Shown here piece after piece: positions 37,413 through 46,741 of a stretch of DNA of 64,000 bases. Position numbers and translations under genes: made by a program. Under the pieces are notes generated by a model. That model saw only the letters and a program-made list of their open reading frames with translations. It was not told where the DNA came from and made no database searches. Position 1 is the first letter of the stretch. Each line of letters begins with the position of its first letter. The stretch is from Bacteroidota bacterium (lineage in GTDB: Bacteria; Bacteroidota; Bacteroidia; Bacteroidales; F082): the NCBI GenBank assembly GCA_009773165.1, contig WOUZ01000007.1, positions 62,001 through 126,000 of the forward strand, written 5' to 3'.

Positions 37413-37444
37413 TAAAAAAACCGTTGTCCTTGCAGGCAACGGTT
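37413..37444 (-). terminator. Terminator of the 37501 T9SS gene
   Basis: On the minus strand AACCGTTG and CAACGGTT arms enclose a ~10-base loop and are followed by TTTTTTTATT. It lies 56 bases past the stop. Confidence 0.75.
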
Positions 37445-37500
37445 TTAATTATCAATTATCTGGAATCGAAACACCAAATAGCATCGCTACATTATAATTA

Positions 37501-39372
37501 TTATTTGCTGACCATCATTTTACGGATGAAATGCTCACTACCAGCTGTAACTTTCAGGAGGTAAGTTCCTTGAGGCATCGTGCTAGTATTGATTTTTATT
37601 TCCTGACTTCCGGCATTAAGCATTAATGGAGTAGTTTGCAACACACTTTTTCCAAAAACATCAAAAACTTCAACACTTACGTTTGTTGTTGCATCAAGAC
37701 TGAAAGCTATATTAGCTTCATTTGCAGCTGGATTTGGGTAAATACTAAGCTGAATTGCGTTACTAATTTCACGTATGCTAACATAATTGCTGATGACATT
37801 GTTGGCATTAAGAATTTCTTTTGTGTTGAAATCCACGAGGAAACCGATAAAATGCAATTTCTCAAAAATCCATGTTTCAGGAATATTCAAAGTATAGTTA
37901 TATGAGTGTATGCTTCCAGCTACAATAGGAGTAGGAAGACTTGATGGGGTTCCGTAAGGAGTATCGAGGATGGTACGAGCCACATGATTGTAGTGCATCT
38001 GAGAGGCTGGAATTGAAGACGGCATGCTTTCGTAACCGCACATTGGTCCATTGCCTCCACCGGCATATGCATTTGCTTGATTCCATTGAGAAGTAGTTCC
38101 CCAAAGGCTGTCCTCAGTTACAATAACACCAAAACGCAGTTCATTGATGACATCAGCTACAAATTCAGATTGCAGGTCGAAAGTCACAACACGGGTATCA
38201 GGATTCCAGCTAAAGTCCACGATATCGATGGTAGCAGGGCTGATGGCATTGATACGGCGGTTGTAGGCGGCTTCAAGATCTGACGGATCAGAATCACCTG
38301 CAGTACGGTCAGTTGTTACATTGGGATACCCCAGAAAACCAGGTATAATAGAACCAATTGCAGCATCATAAGGAGCATATACCATCGGGTCATTGTTGTG
38401 AACAGCAACACCGATCCAGGTATCAGGATAGGTTTCAGACATATATTCCATGAAACATGTACCTCTCACGCACCATGGACACCAGGTCCCGGTAGCTTCT
38501 TCTGCCAAAACCTTTTTAACAGGAATAAAAGGAACTACTCCAACTGTTTTAGTTATGCTGTTATTATCCGGATTAAGATCATCGCCACCATTAATATTGC
38601 TTATAGTTGTTGTTATGGCATGTGAGCCAATCTCGTTTAGGACGATTGGGGTTGGATGAGTAAACGAATATGTATTTCCAATGAGAATGTTTACTCCAGA
38701 AATAGAATACTGTTGTGGTTCGCCACCATCAACGGTATAAGCGACATCGAAAGAGGTTAGTGGATTAATTCCTTCATTTGTTACCACACCTTCCAGTTCG
38801 AAAGGAGCATTAGCACCCAAGTATTGAGGCATCTGCACGTCAGTAAGAGCTGCATCAAGAGATAAGGGAATGAAAAGTTTAACATCATCAATGTACCAAT
38901 AATCAGAATTATAAAGGTTACCGGAAATGAACAAACAAAACTGAAAGTCGCTTTGACCCACATTTGTTAATTCAACAATTTGTGTTTTTGGACCTTGGTT
39001 ACCTGTTGGGGACACAGACCATGCAACTTCCCAGGCACCTGTTCCAAAGCGTGTTGCAACACCAAGCACAGGACCATTAGCATACCAGTCATACATATAT
39101 TTGAACGACAACGAAACGCTTGTTTGACCAGTCATATCAATAACAGGTGATATGAGTCGGGAAGTAGTATTTTGATTTGTATAAGTAAATTTCGCTTCGG
39201 CGGGAGTTCCTCCGGCGTTATTACTTTCACTTTTCGACCATTGAGCAGGAACACCATCTCTGCTCCAACCTGTTGGAGGAAATGTTCCGTTAAAATCTTC
39301 GTTAAGGAAGACTTGTCCAAAGGAAAATTGAGCAATCATAATTGCTGCAATCAGGGTAAGAAATTTTTTCAT
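37501..39372 (-). CDS. T9SS-secreted protein with jelly-roll and thioredoxin-like domains
   Basis: 623 residues from ATG 39372 (MKKFLTLIAAIMIAQFSFGQ); a longer frame to 39492 lacks a signal peptide at its start. Residues ~20-190 are a choice-of-anchor-J-like jelly roll (EDFNGTFPPTGW, YWYIDDVKLF). A CARDB-like Ig module follows. From ~285 comes an Omp28/thioredoxin-like domain with CPWC at residues 298-301 (EATGTWCPWCVRG). The C-terminal ~80 residues (SIYPNPAANEANIAF ... GTYLLKVTAG) are a type A T9SS sorting domain. The protein is exported and probably attached to the surface. Its upstream neighbour is a paralogue. Confidence 0.87.
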   Translation of the reverse strand: MKKFLTLIAAIMIAQFSFGQVFLNEDFNGTFPPTGWSRDGVPAQWSKSESNNAGGTPAEAKFTYTNQNTTSRLISPVIDMTGQTSVSLSFKYMYDWYANGPVLGVATRFGTGAWEVAWSVSPTGNQGPKTQIVELTNVGQSDFQFCLFISGNLYNSDYWYIDDVKLFIPLSLDAALTDVQMPQYLGANAPFELEGVVTNEGINPLTSFDVAYTVDGGEPQQYSISGVNILIGNTYSFTHPTPIVLNEIGSHAITTTISNINGGDDLNPDNNSITKTVGVVPFIPVKKVLAEEATGTWCPWCVRGTCFMEYMSETYPDTWIGVAVHNNDPMVYAPYDAAIGSIIPGFLGYPNVTTDRTAGDSDPSDLEAAYNRRINAISPATIDIVDFSWNPDTRVVTFDLQSEFVADVINELRFGVIVTEDSLWGTTSQWNQANAYAGGGNGPMCGYESMPSSIPASQMHYNHVARTILDTPYGTPSSLPTPIVAGSIHSYNYTLNIPETWIFEKLHFIGFLVDFNTKEILNANNVISNYVSIREISNAIQLSIYPNPAANEANIAFSLDATTNVSVEVFDVFGKSVLQTTPLMLNAGSQEIKINTSTMPQGTYLLKVTAGSEHFIRKMMVSK

Positions 39373-39457
39373 AACGAATGTTGAATTTGAGTTTGAGAAT
39401 ATCAGAAAAAGAATTGCTATTACAAAAACAAGTTGTTGATTATTTGCTGTATTTATG

Positions 39458-39484
39458 AAAAAACCGTCCCCAAAATGGGGACGG
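39458..39484 (-). terminator. Terminator between the two tandem T9SS genes
   Basis: On the minus strand CCGTCCCC and GGGGACGG arms around ATTTT, followed by a T-run. It begins 24 bases past the 39508 stop, so the downstream paralogue probably depends on its own promoter or partial read-through. Confidence 0.8.
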
Positions 39485-39507
39485 TCAAACAACCATACTT
39501 ATGAAAA

Positions 39508-41625
39508 CTAATTATTTACAACCAAACGAATAGTATTTACTGTTCGCTGGGTTTGCATTCTGACGATATAAGCACCAGCTGGCAAATCTGAAGCATTCCA
39601 TGTCAAATTTTGTTGACCTGAAATTGCATTACCGTTAAAGATATTTTTTACCTGGCGACCACTCAAATCATGCAAAGTGATTTCAACATTTCCGGTTTCG
39701 CTCAGGAAATAACGAATTTGCATTTCATCTTTTGCTGGATTAGGAGTTATTCCAATGATTCCAGCAGCGATTTCATTTACTCCTACATGCATTCCCGTTT
39801 CAAAGGTAGTTGAAGAAGCAGGTGAAACAACAGCATTGGCATTCTGAACATCAGCAATCCCTAATTCATAATTTGTGTAAGAGTTGAGCAAGCCATCAGG
39901 ATTAACAGTAATTACAGTCTTTTCGTCATTGATTGAAGCTGTGAATGGGAAATCAGCACCATTTACTTGTTTTAGTGTAATCAAAGCCGCAACATTATCA
40001 TTGGTAATATCAGAACCACCAACTAAAAATACTGGCATATCGAAACTAACATGAAGATCAGCCTCTGTTGTTACACCCGTTGTACCAGCAACAGGATCAA
40101 ATGAAACAAGCGCTGCAACACTTCCAGCTTCTTCAGTATAAACTGACTGGAATACATATTTGGTGGAGTTATCCTGAATAAATATAACAGCGATAAGATC
40201 TTCCATCTCCTCAACATTCGTAGTTGTCATATCATGACTAAAATTCAGGGTTGTGGTAGCACCTGCTTCCATATTCATTGTTGTTCCGTTTGCGTCAGGC
40301 AACATTTTCATCATTACATGTTTAAATGAAGTCTCACCATTAGTAGCAACATTTCCGGTTGTGATTTTTTCGATAACTACAATATGAACTGTTGCATTAG
40401 TCAAAGCTACATAAGGAGTAATATTTGCAATAACAGTGAAGTTATTTCCGTTTACTTCGTGTGAGCCGGATAGAGTAACAAAAGCAGGATCGGCCATACC
40501 TGTAGTGTAAGCATTATTTACAGCAGCAGAAGATGTTGCCACGTTTTTTCCTTCAGCGTAAAGCATTGGCACGGCACTTACACCATAATAATTTCTTCTG
40601 ACACCACCTTCGGCAGTGTAGTAAGGATCTCCAGAACCTGGCCAATTCATTTGGTATTTGATCAAACCAATATTATCGCCATACTGATTAATGAAAGGAT
40701 TGAAAACAGAGTTATTGAAACTTGCACAAGGAGCACATGTAGAGCTTGTAAATTCTTCAAAAAGCGGACGGCGTTGAAGTGTCTGTGTTGGCACTCCTAT
40801 ATTCTTCGTAATCATATCGTTATCCGGATTGTCGTCAACAGCAACGCCATTAACATTTGAAACCCAAACCTTAAGTGTATGTAATCCGGCAGGAGGATTC
40901 AGAGGTTGAGTACAACTATAGTTGAAAGTTGCATCTGTTGCAAGGTTCAAACCTGTATATGAAGTTGTATTCACATCACCATCATTTAATGACCAATTGA
41001 CATCAAAAGAATTGAGTGCAGTCAATCCTTCATTTATAACCTTTCCTGCCACTGTTTGTGCCTCCAAAAAATAAGACGGGACAGTCATTGTCTGAAGACC
41101 GGCGTCAAGATTCTGACGAACAAACAGTTTTACATCGTCAAGATGTAAATAATCCATGTTGTAGAGATTACCTGTGAGGTAAAAGCAAAACTGAAAGTCA
41201 GCTTGTCCTACATTGGTAAACTCAACTGTCTGGCTTTTTGGACCTTGATTTCCAGTTGGATTAACAGACCATGCAACTTCCCAGGCCCCTGTTCCAAAGC
41301 GCTTTGCCACACCAAATGTTACACCATTGGCATACCAGTCGTAGAAATACTTAAAACTAAGAGTCACATTGTTATGAGAACTCAAGTCGAAAGCCGGAGT
41401 AATAAAGCGTGTTGTAGTGTTCTGGTTCGTATAAGTAAATTTTGCTTCAGGAGCAGTTCCTCCAGCGGCAGCTGTGGCACTTTTTGCCCATTGTGCTGGT
41501 AAACCATCAAAAGACCAACCTGCAGGAGGCCATGCACTACCACTAAATTCTTCTAAAAGAAGCGTTTGACCAAATGAAGCTTGAGCCAGAAAAAGCACGA
41601 CTAAAATTGTAAAAAGTTTTTTCAT
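39508..41625 (-). CDS. T9SS-secreted Omp28-related protein with jelly-roll domain
   Basis: 705 residues with signal peptide MKKLFTILVVLFLAQASFGQ. Its N-terminal ~270 residues are closely related to the 37501 protein (WEVAWSVNPTGNQGPKSQ, LDDVKLFV, NSFDVNWSLNDG). An Omp28-like thioredoxin-fold region follows with FEEFTSSTCAPCASFNN (Cys297, Cys300). After a Big_5-like Ig module (FDPVAGTTGVTTEADLHVSFD) the end is a T9SS type A sorting domain (GITPNPAKDEMQIRYF ... GAYIVRMQT). The gene starts 30 bases after an ECF sigma gene, suggesting co-transcription or control by it. Confidence 0.88.
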   Translation of the reverse strand: MKKLFTILVVLFLAQASFGQTLLLEEFSGSAWPPAGWSFDGLPAQWAKSATAAAGGTAPEAKFTYTNQNTTTRFITPAFDLSSHNNVTLSFKYFYDWYANGVTFGVAKRFGTGAWEVAWSVNPTGNQGPKSQTVEFTNVGQADFQFCFYLTGNLYNMDYLHLDDVKLFVRQNLDAGLQTMTVPSYFLEAQTVAGKVINEGLTALNSFDVNWSLNDGDVNTTSYTGLNLATDATFNYSCTQPLNPPAGLHTLKVWVSNVNGVAVDDNPDNDMITKNIGVPTQTLQRRPLFEEFTSSTCAPCASFNNSVFNPFINQYGDNIGLIKYQMNWPGSGDPYYTAEGGVRRNYYGVSAVPMLYAEGKNVATSSAAVNNAYTTGMADPAFVTLSGSHEVNGNNFTVIANITPYVALTNATVHIVVIEKITTGNVATNGETSFKHVMMKMLPDANGTTMNMEAGATTTLNFSHDMTTTNVEEMEDLIAVIFIQDNSTKYVFQSVYTEEAGSVAALVSFDPVAGTTGVTTEADLHVSFDMPVFLVGGSDITNDNVAALITLKQVNGADFPFTASINDEKTVITVNPDGLLNSYTNYELGIADVQNANAVVSPASSTTFETGMHVGVNEIAAGIIGITPNPAKDEMQIRYFLSETGNVEITLHDLSGRQVKNIFNGNAISGQQNLTWNASDLPAGAYIVRMQTQRTVNTIRLVVNN

Positions 41626-41655
41626 AAGTTAAATGTGTTTTGGTGAATTAATTTA

Positions 41656-42231
41656 TTATGCTGTTTGTAAAACATCCTTTTGGTTATTTGTAGGCACAGA
41701 ACTACCAACAATTTTCTTTTGAAGGTGGTCACGGGCACGCATTAGTTGCGATTTTGAAGTGTTGACGGAAATATTAAGCATTTGGCCGATTTCCTTATGA
41801 GAATAACCTTCGATAGCATTCAAACGAAATACCTGATGATAACCATTAGGCAAGTTAGAAACAACATGCATAAGATCATCGTATTGTAAGCCAGCAATGA
41901 CAGTCATTTCAGGAATAACCTCATCGGGGAAATAATTTAACTCTGTTTCAGTATAGGTAATTCTCTTTCGTTTATAAAAATTAAGAGCAGTAGTTACCAT
42001 TATTCTTCTCAACCAGCCCTCAAAAGAACCATTAAATCTAAAATCATCGAGATATTTGAAAGCCTTAATAAAACCCTCTTGCAAAATATCATCAGCATCC
42101 CAGCTATTTCGGGAGTAATTTCTGCAAACAGGCATGAGGCGTGGAGCAAAAAACTCATACAAACGAAATTGTGGCTGTCGTTCATTTCTGAGACAAGCTT
42201 CAATTAATAATTTCTCTTCGTTTGAATTCAT
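41656..42231 (-). CDS. ECF-subfamily RNA polymerase sigma factor without adjacent anti-sigma gene
   Basis: 191 residues. Region 2 has LMPVCRNYSRNSWDADDILQEGFIKAFKYLDDF and FEGWLRRIMVTTALNFYKR. Region 4 has LPNGYHQVFRLNAIEGYSHKEIGQMLNISVNTSKSQLMRARDHLQ. It is a close relative of the 33426 sigma. Unlike that gene, the following gene is a T9SS-secreted protein, not an anti-sigma factor. A minus-strand TATTTTTG element (42269-42262) lies 30 bases upstream. Regulation of the sigma is therefore unexplained. Confidence 0.94.
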   Translation of the reverse strand: MNSNEEKLLIEACLRNERQPQFRLYEFFAPRLMPVCRNYSRNSWDADDILQEGFIKAFKYLDDFRFNGSFEGWLRRIMVTTALNFYKRKRITYTETELNYFPDEVIPEMTVIAGLQYDDLMHVVSNLPNGYHQVFRLNAIEGYSHKEIGQMLNISVNTSKSQLMRARDHLQKKIVGSSVPTNNQKDVLQTA

Positions 42232-43234
42232 TTTTTCTATTTTAGAAAATCATCTTAACATCAAAAATAAAAAGGCAACGATTAAGAGGAAATACAAAAG
42301 ATAAACTCCCCACCTCTCTGCCTTTTTGAAAAAATCTTTGTCAAGCATCGTATTTTCAAAATTTGCTGCTAAAGTATTAATTTTCTTTAAAAGAAGGTCT
42401 CAATATTACTACTACAAAGAATTTACAATGTTTAAAAAGATAAAATAAACAAAAATACATACCTTCACATGATCAATTCTATAGTACTGATTTAATGTAT
42501 ATTACAAATTAAAACACCTCTACTTGGTGCATTTAAATTCTTAAATAATTTCTACTACAACATTCAATTGATTATATCCTAAGTTTCTATCAGGTAACAA
42601 TTAATTTATAACAAATACTTTAGGAATTTGATTTCAAAAACCGACACTTATCAACGAATCAAAAGAACTGAACCACTTCGCATAACATAAAATATCTCTC
42701 AGCGACCATCCATTTATATTCAGGCACTCTTTAACAACAATCAGTTCAACCCATTCTGATTACAGGGCATTTCCATTCAATATAGCAATTATTAATAATT
42801 GATTGACCAATTGCCTTAGAAAGAAGACCAAGGGTTACTAAAAAACATAAAATGCCTGTGACAAAGTATTTATAAAGTTTAAAAAGCATCCGACCATAAT
42901 GTCTTTAAAAAGCAAAAGCATACATCATGCAAATAATCAGTTATTCTCTATAAGTTTTAAAATACTCAAACGCTCATTGTTAAACAAGGATTTTCGTTTG
43001 CACCCTGCCAATAGTCAGCGCAAATGTATGAAAACTAAACAAATTGTTAATACTGTTGTTATGAGAAAAGGTCAACGACACCAATTCAGTTCATCATCGA
43101 AGGTCTTTATGAGCTAATTCGCAAAAATTGCTTGAAAAACTTCATAAATCTTTCCCTGCTGACTGGTAATTTATTCAGGCGGTTGTTGTACTTTTGTAGT
43201 TCATTCTGGTCTCCTATCAGCCATTTAAAAAAAT
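42232..43234. other. 1-kb AT-rich intergenic region
   Basis: This is the largest gene-poor gap in the window, between the divergent ECF sigma and relA/spoT genes. I see promoter elements at each edge (42262-42269 minus; 43189-43196 plus, TACTTTTG) and an isolated minus-strand TACATTTG at 43028-43021. A 72-codon plus frame (42899-43117) has no recognisable features. Frequent stops on both strands suggest no protein gene. Confidence 0.5.
43189..43196 (+). promoter_or_regulatory. Promoter -7 element of relA/spoT
   Basis: TACTTTTG fits TAnnTTTG and lies 38 bases before the ATG at 43235. No TTG at the usual -33 spacing. Confidence 0.5.
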
Positions 43235-45493
43235 ATGTCAGTCCTTGATACTTATAGTCCTGCCGAACGTTCAGAGATTTTGCGTCGATATCGCAATCTG
43301 ATTGAGGTTTGGCATACCCGCAAGGATGTGACTGACCGCTGGATGGTGCGAAAAGCCTTCAGGTTAGCGGTGGATGCACACAAAGATATGCGCCGGAAAA
43401 CGGGAGAACCTTATATCTACCATCCTCTTGAAGTTGCTACCATCGCTGCTGGCGAAATTGGTCTGGGCCGGACTTCAATCATTTGCGCTTTGCTTCATGA
43501 TGTTGTTGAGGATACCGAGTACAAACTAACAGATATCACTGCGATGTTTGGTGAGCAGATTGCGCGTATTATCGATGGCCTCACTAAGATTGACACAATG
43601 GTCGAGGGTTCTGACGTGCAAAGTCTTCAAGCTGAAAATTTCAGAAAAGTACTGCTAACGCTTTCATATGATGTGCGCGTCATCCTGATTAAACTCGCTG
43701 ACAGGCTGCACAATATGCGCACTCTTGATGCAATGCCTCCTACCAAACAATGGAAGATAGCCTCTGAAACATCTTATCTTTTTGCACCTCTTGCCTATCG
43801 TCTGGGTCTATATGCCATAAAAAGCGAGCTCGAAGACCTTGCCCTCAAATACACGGAACCATCTGTTTATGAATCCGTTAAAAAGAACCTTGAAGAAAGT
43901 CGCGACGAACGCAACCAAATGATAGAAGCTTTTTTGGTGCCGGTTCGAGAATCCTTGGACAGGATGGATATCAAAGGTCGTATCCTTATTGCTGAAAAAT
44001 CGGCCTCTTCGATCTGGTCGAGGATGAAAGAAAAAGAAATTCCTTTTGCTGACGTTTACGACACTTTCGTTGTTCGTTTTATTGTCGACGGAAGTCCTGA
44101 GACAGAAAAAGTCGATTGTTGGAGGGTGTATGCAGCTATAACGAGTGTCTATAAACCAAACAATGAGCGTCTTCACGACTGGATTTCGCTACCTAAGGCC
44201 AATGGATATGAGTCACTTCATGCCACAGTGATGAGTAAGGCTGGGAAGTGGATTGAAATTCAGATTCGTTCGGATCGTATGGATGAGGTAGCAGAAAAAG
44301 GTTATGCTGCATATTGGAAATATAAAGATGCACCTACAAGCGAGAGCGGTCTCGATGAGTGGCTTACCAAAGTTCGGGAAGTCCTTTCTTCTGAAGATGC
44401 TTCCGCATTAGAGTTTCTCAACAACTTCAGATTAAACCTTTTCTCCGATGAAATTTTTGTTTTTACACCAAAAGGCGAGATGATTTCATTGCCAAAGGGT
44501 TCTACAGCGCTCGATTTTGCATTTAACATCCATACCAATCTTGGAAGTAAATGTATCGGTGCCAACGTGAACCACAAGCTGGTTCAACTTAATCATCCGC
44601 TGAAAACCGGTGATCAGGTTGAAATTATCACTTCGAAAGTTCAGTTTCCAAAAGAAGAATGGTTCGATTTTATTATCACTGCGAGAGCAAAATCGAGGCT
44701 CAGGGAAGCTATCAGAGAGCACCGAAAAACTTATAAAGAACCCGGCCGTGAAAAACTTGAAGCTCATTTTAAACAACTTAATATTGAAGCTTCAAAAGCA
44801 AACATCACCCGCCTGATTGATGCAGAAGGACTCTCGGGCTTGGTTGATTTATATTATTATTTAGCAACCGACAAGTTGACTCTCCAGAAGATTAAAGATG
44901 TATTCAAAGAAAAACCCGCCGGAGGTTCCGGTTTCTTTAAGTACCTCATTAGTCCTTTTATGCGACACAAACCTATCGAAGAGGTTGCTAATCAAGAGCT
45001 TGATAAAAACGAAAACACTGATATCAAAGCTGATATTCTTCCCGAAGAAACTACTGATCTTGGATATACAGTTGCAAGTTGTTGCAACCCAATTCCTGGC
45101 GACGACGTAGTTGCGCTTGCTTTTCAAGGTGAGCCGATGCACATTCATCGTGTTAACTGCCCAAAAGCCATTGACCTGATGTCGCAATACGGCAACAACA
45201 TTATCAAAGCAAAATGGAAACAGAAAGAGGATATCGTTTTTTTGGCTGGATTGAAAATAACCGGGTTCGACTCTATCGGTTTTATCCATCGTCTTACAAC
45301 AATCATTTCGATTGACCTAGGATTAAACATCCGCAACCTTCAGCTTGAAAGCAGCAGCGGTGTTGTTGTTGCATATATCACCGTATATGTGCAAAATCTG
45401 AAGAGTCTGAAAGAAGTTATAGAACGTCTCCAGAAACTCGAAGGAATCCGTAATGTTAAGCGCCTTGAAAGGCTGTCAGAAGCTGGAAAATAA
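43235..45493 (+). CDS. Bifunctional (p)ppGpp synthetase/hydrolase, RelA/SpoT family
   Basis: 752 residues. The HD hydrolase domain (~30-190) has ALLHDVVEDT with metal ligands His88-Asp89 and LADRLHNMRTL. The synthetase domain (~235-370) has YDTFVVRFIV, WISLPKANGYESLHATV and EIQIRSDRMDEVAEKGYAAYWKYK. The TGS domain (~405-465) has VFTPKGEMISLPKGSTALDFAFNIH, and a zinc-finger-like CCNPIPGD and a C-terminal ACT domain end the protein. An intact HD motif suggests hydrolase activity, so it is the long-RSH stringent-response regulator. The flavoprotein gene follows after 23 bases. Confidence 0.95.
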   Translation: MSVLDTYSPAERSEILRRYRNLIEVWHTRKDVTDRWMVRKAFRLAVDAHKDMRRKTGEPYIYHPLEVATIAAGEIGLGRTSIICALLHDVVEDTEYKLTDITAMFGEQIARIIDGLTKIDTMVEGSDVQSLQAENFRKVLLTLSYDVRVILIKLADRLHNMRTLDAMPPTKQWKIASETSYLFAPLAYRLGLYAIKSELEDLALKYTEPSVYESVKKNLEESRDERNQMIEAFLVPVRESLDRMDIKGRILIAEKSASSIWSRMKEKEIPFADVYDTFVVRFIVDGSPETEKVDCWRVYAAITSVYKPNNERLHDWISLPKANGYESLHATVMSKAGKWIEIQIRSDRMDEVAEKGYAAYWKYKDAPTSESGLDEWLTKVREVLSSEDASALEFLNNFRLNLFSDEIFVFTPKGEMISLPKGSTALDFAFNIHTNLGSKCIGANVNHKLVQLNHPLKTGDQVEIITSKVQFPKEEWFDFIITARAKSRLREAIREHRKTYKEPGREKLEAHFKQLNIEASKANITRLIDAEGLSGLVDLYYYLATDKLTLQKIKDVFKEKPAGGSGFFKYLISPFMRHKPIEEVANQELDKNENTDIKADILPEETTDLGYTVASCCNPIPGDDVVALAFQGEPMHIHRVNCPKAIDLMSQYGNNIIKAKWKQKEDIVFLAGLKITGFDSIGFIHRLTTIISIDLGLNIRNLQLESSSGVVVAYITVYVQNLKSLKEVIERLQKLEGIRNVKRLERLSEAGK

Positions 45494-45516
45494 CCCTTAA
45501 TAAAAGCTACCAAAGA

Positions 45517-46725
45517 ATGAAAGTTGTTGTGATTGGTGGAGGTGCTGCAGGATTTTTTGCTGCCATCACTGCTAAAGAACACTTCCCCAAAGCTTCAGTT
45601 CTCATCATCGAAAAAAGCAGTCAGGCACTGTCCAAAGTGCGTATTTCGGGAGGTGGCAGATGTAACCTGACACACGCATATGAATCAATATCAACTTTTT
45701 GTGCTGCATACCCACGGGGCGCAAACAGTCTGAAAAAAATCTTTCATAGTTTTAGTCCGCCTCAAACAATGGATTGGTTCATGGAGCGTGGATTGGAATT
45801 GGTTACACAGGATGACGGTTGCGTTTTTCCTGCTTCTCAAGACGCCATGTCTGTTGTTGATTTACTCATAAAAAATGCTGAAGATCTTGGCATTAGTATC
45901 CAGCTGAACACCAAAGTTCTTGCAATTCATAGGGTAGAAATTGGATTCAAACTCGAACTTTCAACGAAAAATGATTTTAATTGTGACAAAATTATTGTCA
46001 CGACAGGAGGATCACCTTCTTTATCCGGATTACAATGGCTTAAAAACCTTGGACACTCCATCGAAACACCGGCTCCTTCGCTTTTCACCTTTAATATTCC
46101 TGATGATGATGTTACCAGACTAATGGGTATCGTAATAGATGATGCTGTTGTTGCTGTTAACGGAACACGACTTAAAGCTGATGGCCCGCTTCTAATCACA
46201 CATTGGGGACTGAGCGGACCGGCAGTTTTGAAACTTTCTGCATTTGGTGCCCGCTGGATGTTTGAACACAACTACCAATTCGATATTCGGGTGAGTTGGG
46301 TTGGAGGAAAGAATGAAACTGAAGTTGCTGCCTCTTTGGACCAAATAATGAAGGTTGCTGCTTTAAAGCAAATGGCAAATTACCGACCCTTTGATTTACC
46401 ACAACGATTATGGGATTTTCTTTTGGCAAAATGCACTATTTCATTTGAAAAGCGCTGGTCAGACCTCAGCAAAAAACAGTTCAATCAATTGGTTAATTGT
46501 TTTACAAACGACACTTATTTTGTGAAAGGTAAAACAACATTTCGTGATGAATTTGTTACGTGCGGAGGAATTAGTTTGCGTGATGTGGATATGAACAGCA
46601 TGCAAAGCAAAATCATCCCCAACCTTTATTTTGCCGGCGAAGTTCTTGATATTGATGGAATAACAGGAGGCTACAACCTGCAGGCAGCGTGGTCAACAGG
46701 ATATGTTGCCGGACTTTTAAGATGA
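45517..46725 (+). CDS. HI0933/YhiN-type NAD(P)/FAD-dependent oxidoreductase
   Basis: 402 residues. The FAD-binding Rossmann start is VVVIGGGAAGFFAAITAKEH, followed by the family hallmark KVRISGGGRCNLTHA. The C-terminal FAD motif is NLYFAGEVLDIDGITGGYNLQAAWSTGYVAG, and HWGLSGPAVLKLS is also diagnostic. HI0933-like flavoproteins are widespread; their substrates remain poorly defined. It is 23 bases downstream of relA/spoT and convergent with tex (16 bases apart). Confidence 0.93.
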   Translation: MKVVVIGGGAAGFFAAITAKEHFPKASVLIIEKSSQALSKVRISGGGRCNLTHAYESISTFCAAYPRGANSLKKIFHSFSPPQTMDWFMERGLELVTQDDGCVFPASQDAMSVVDLLIKNAEDLGISIQLNTKVLAIHRVEIGFKLELSTKNDFNCDKIIVTTGGSPSLSGLQWLKNLGHSIETPAPSLFTFNIPDDDVTRLMGIVIDDAVVAVNGTRLKADGPLLITHWGLSGPAVLKLSAFGARWMFEHNYQFDIRVSWVGGKNETEVAASLDQIMKVAALKQMANYRPFDLPQRLWDFLLAKCTISFEKRWSDLSKKQFNQLVNCFTNDTYFVKGKTTFRDEFVTCGGISLRDVDMNSMQSKIIPNLYFAGEVLDIDGITGGYNLQAAWSTGYVAGLLR

Positions 46726-46741
46726 GCTGTTTTCCGCAGTC

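Noticed and set aside
42899-43117. 72-codon frame upstream of relA/spoT
   Set aside because: Low-complexity Ser/Lys-rich translation, no promoter at its start, no recognisable domain; a shorter 29-codon start at 43028 is no better supported.
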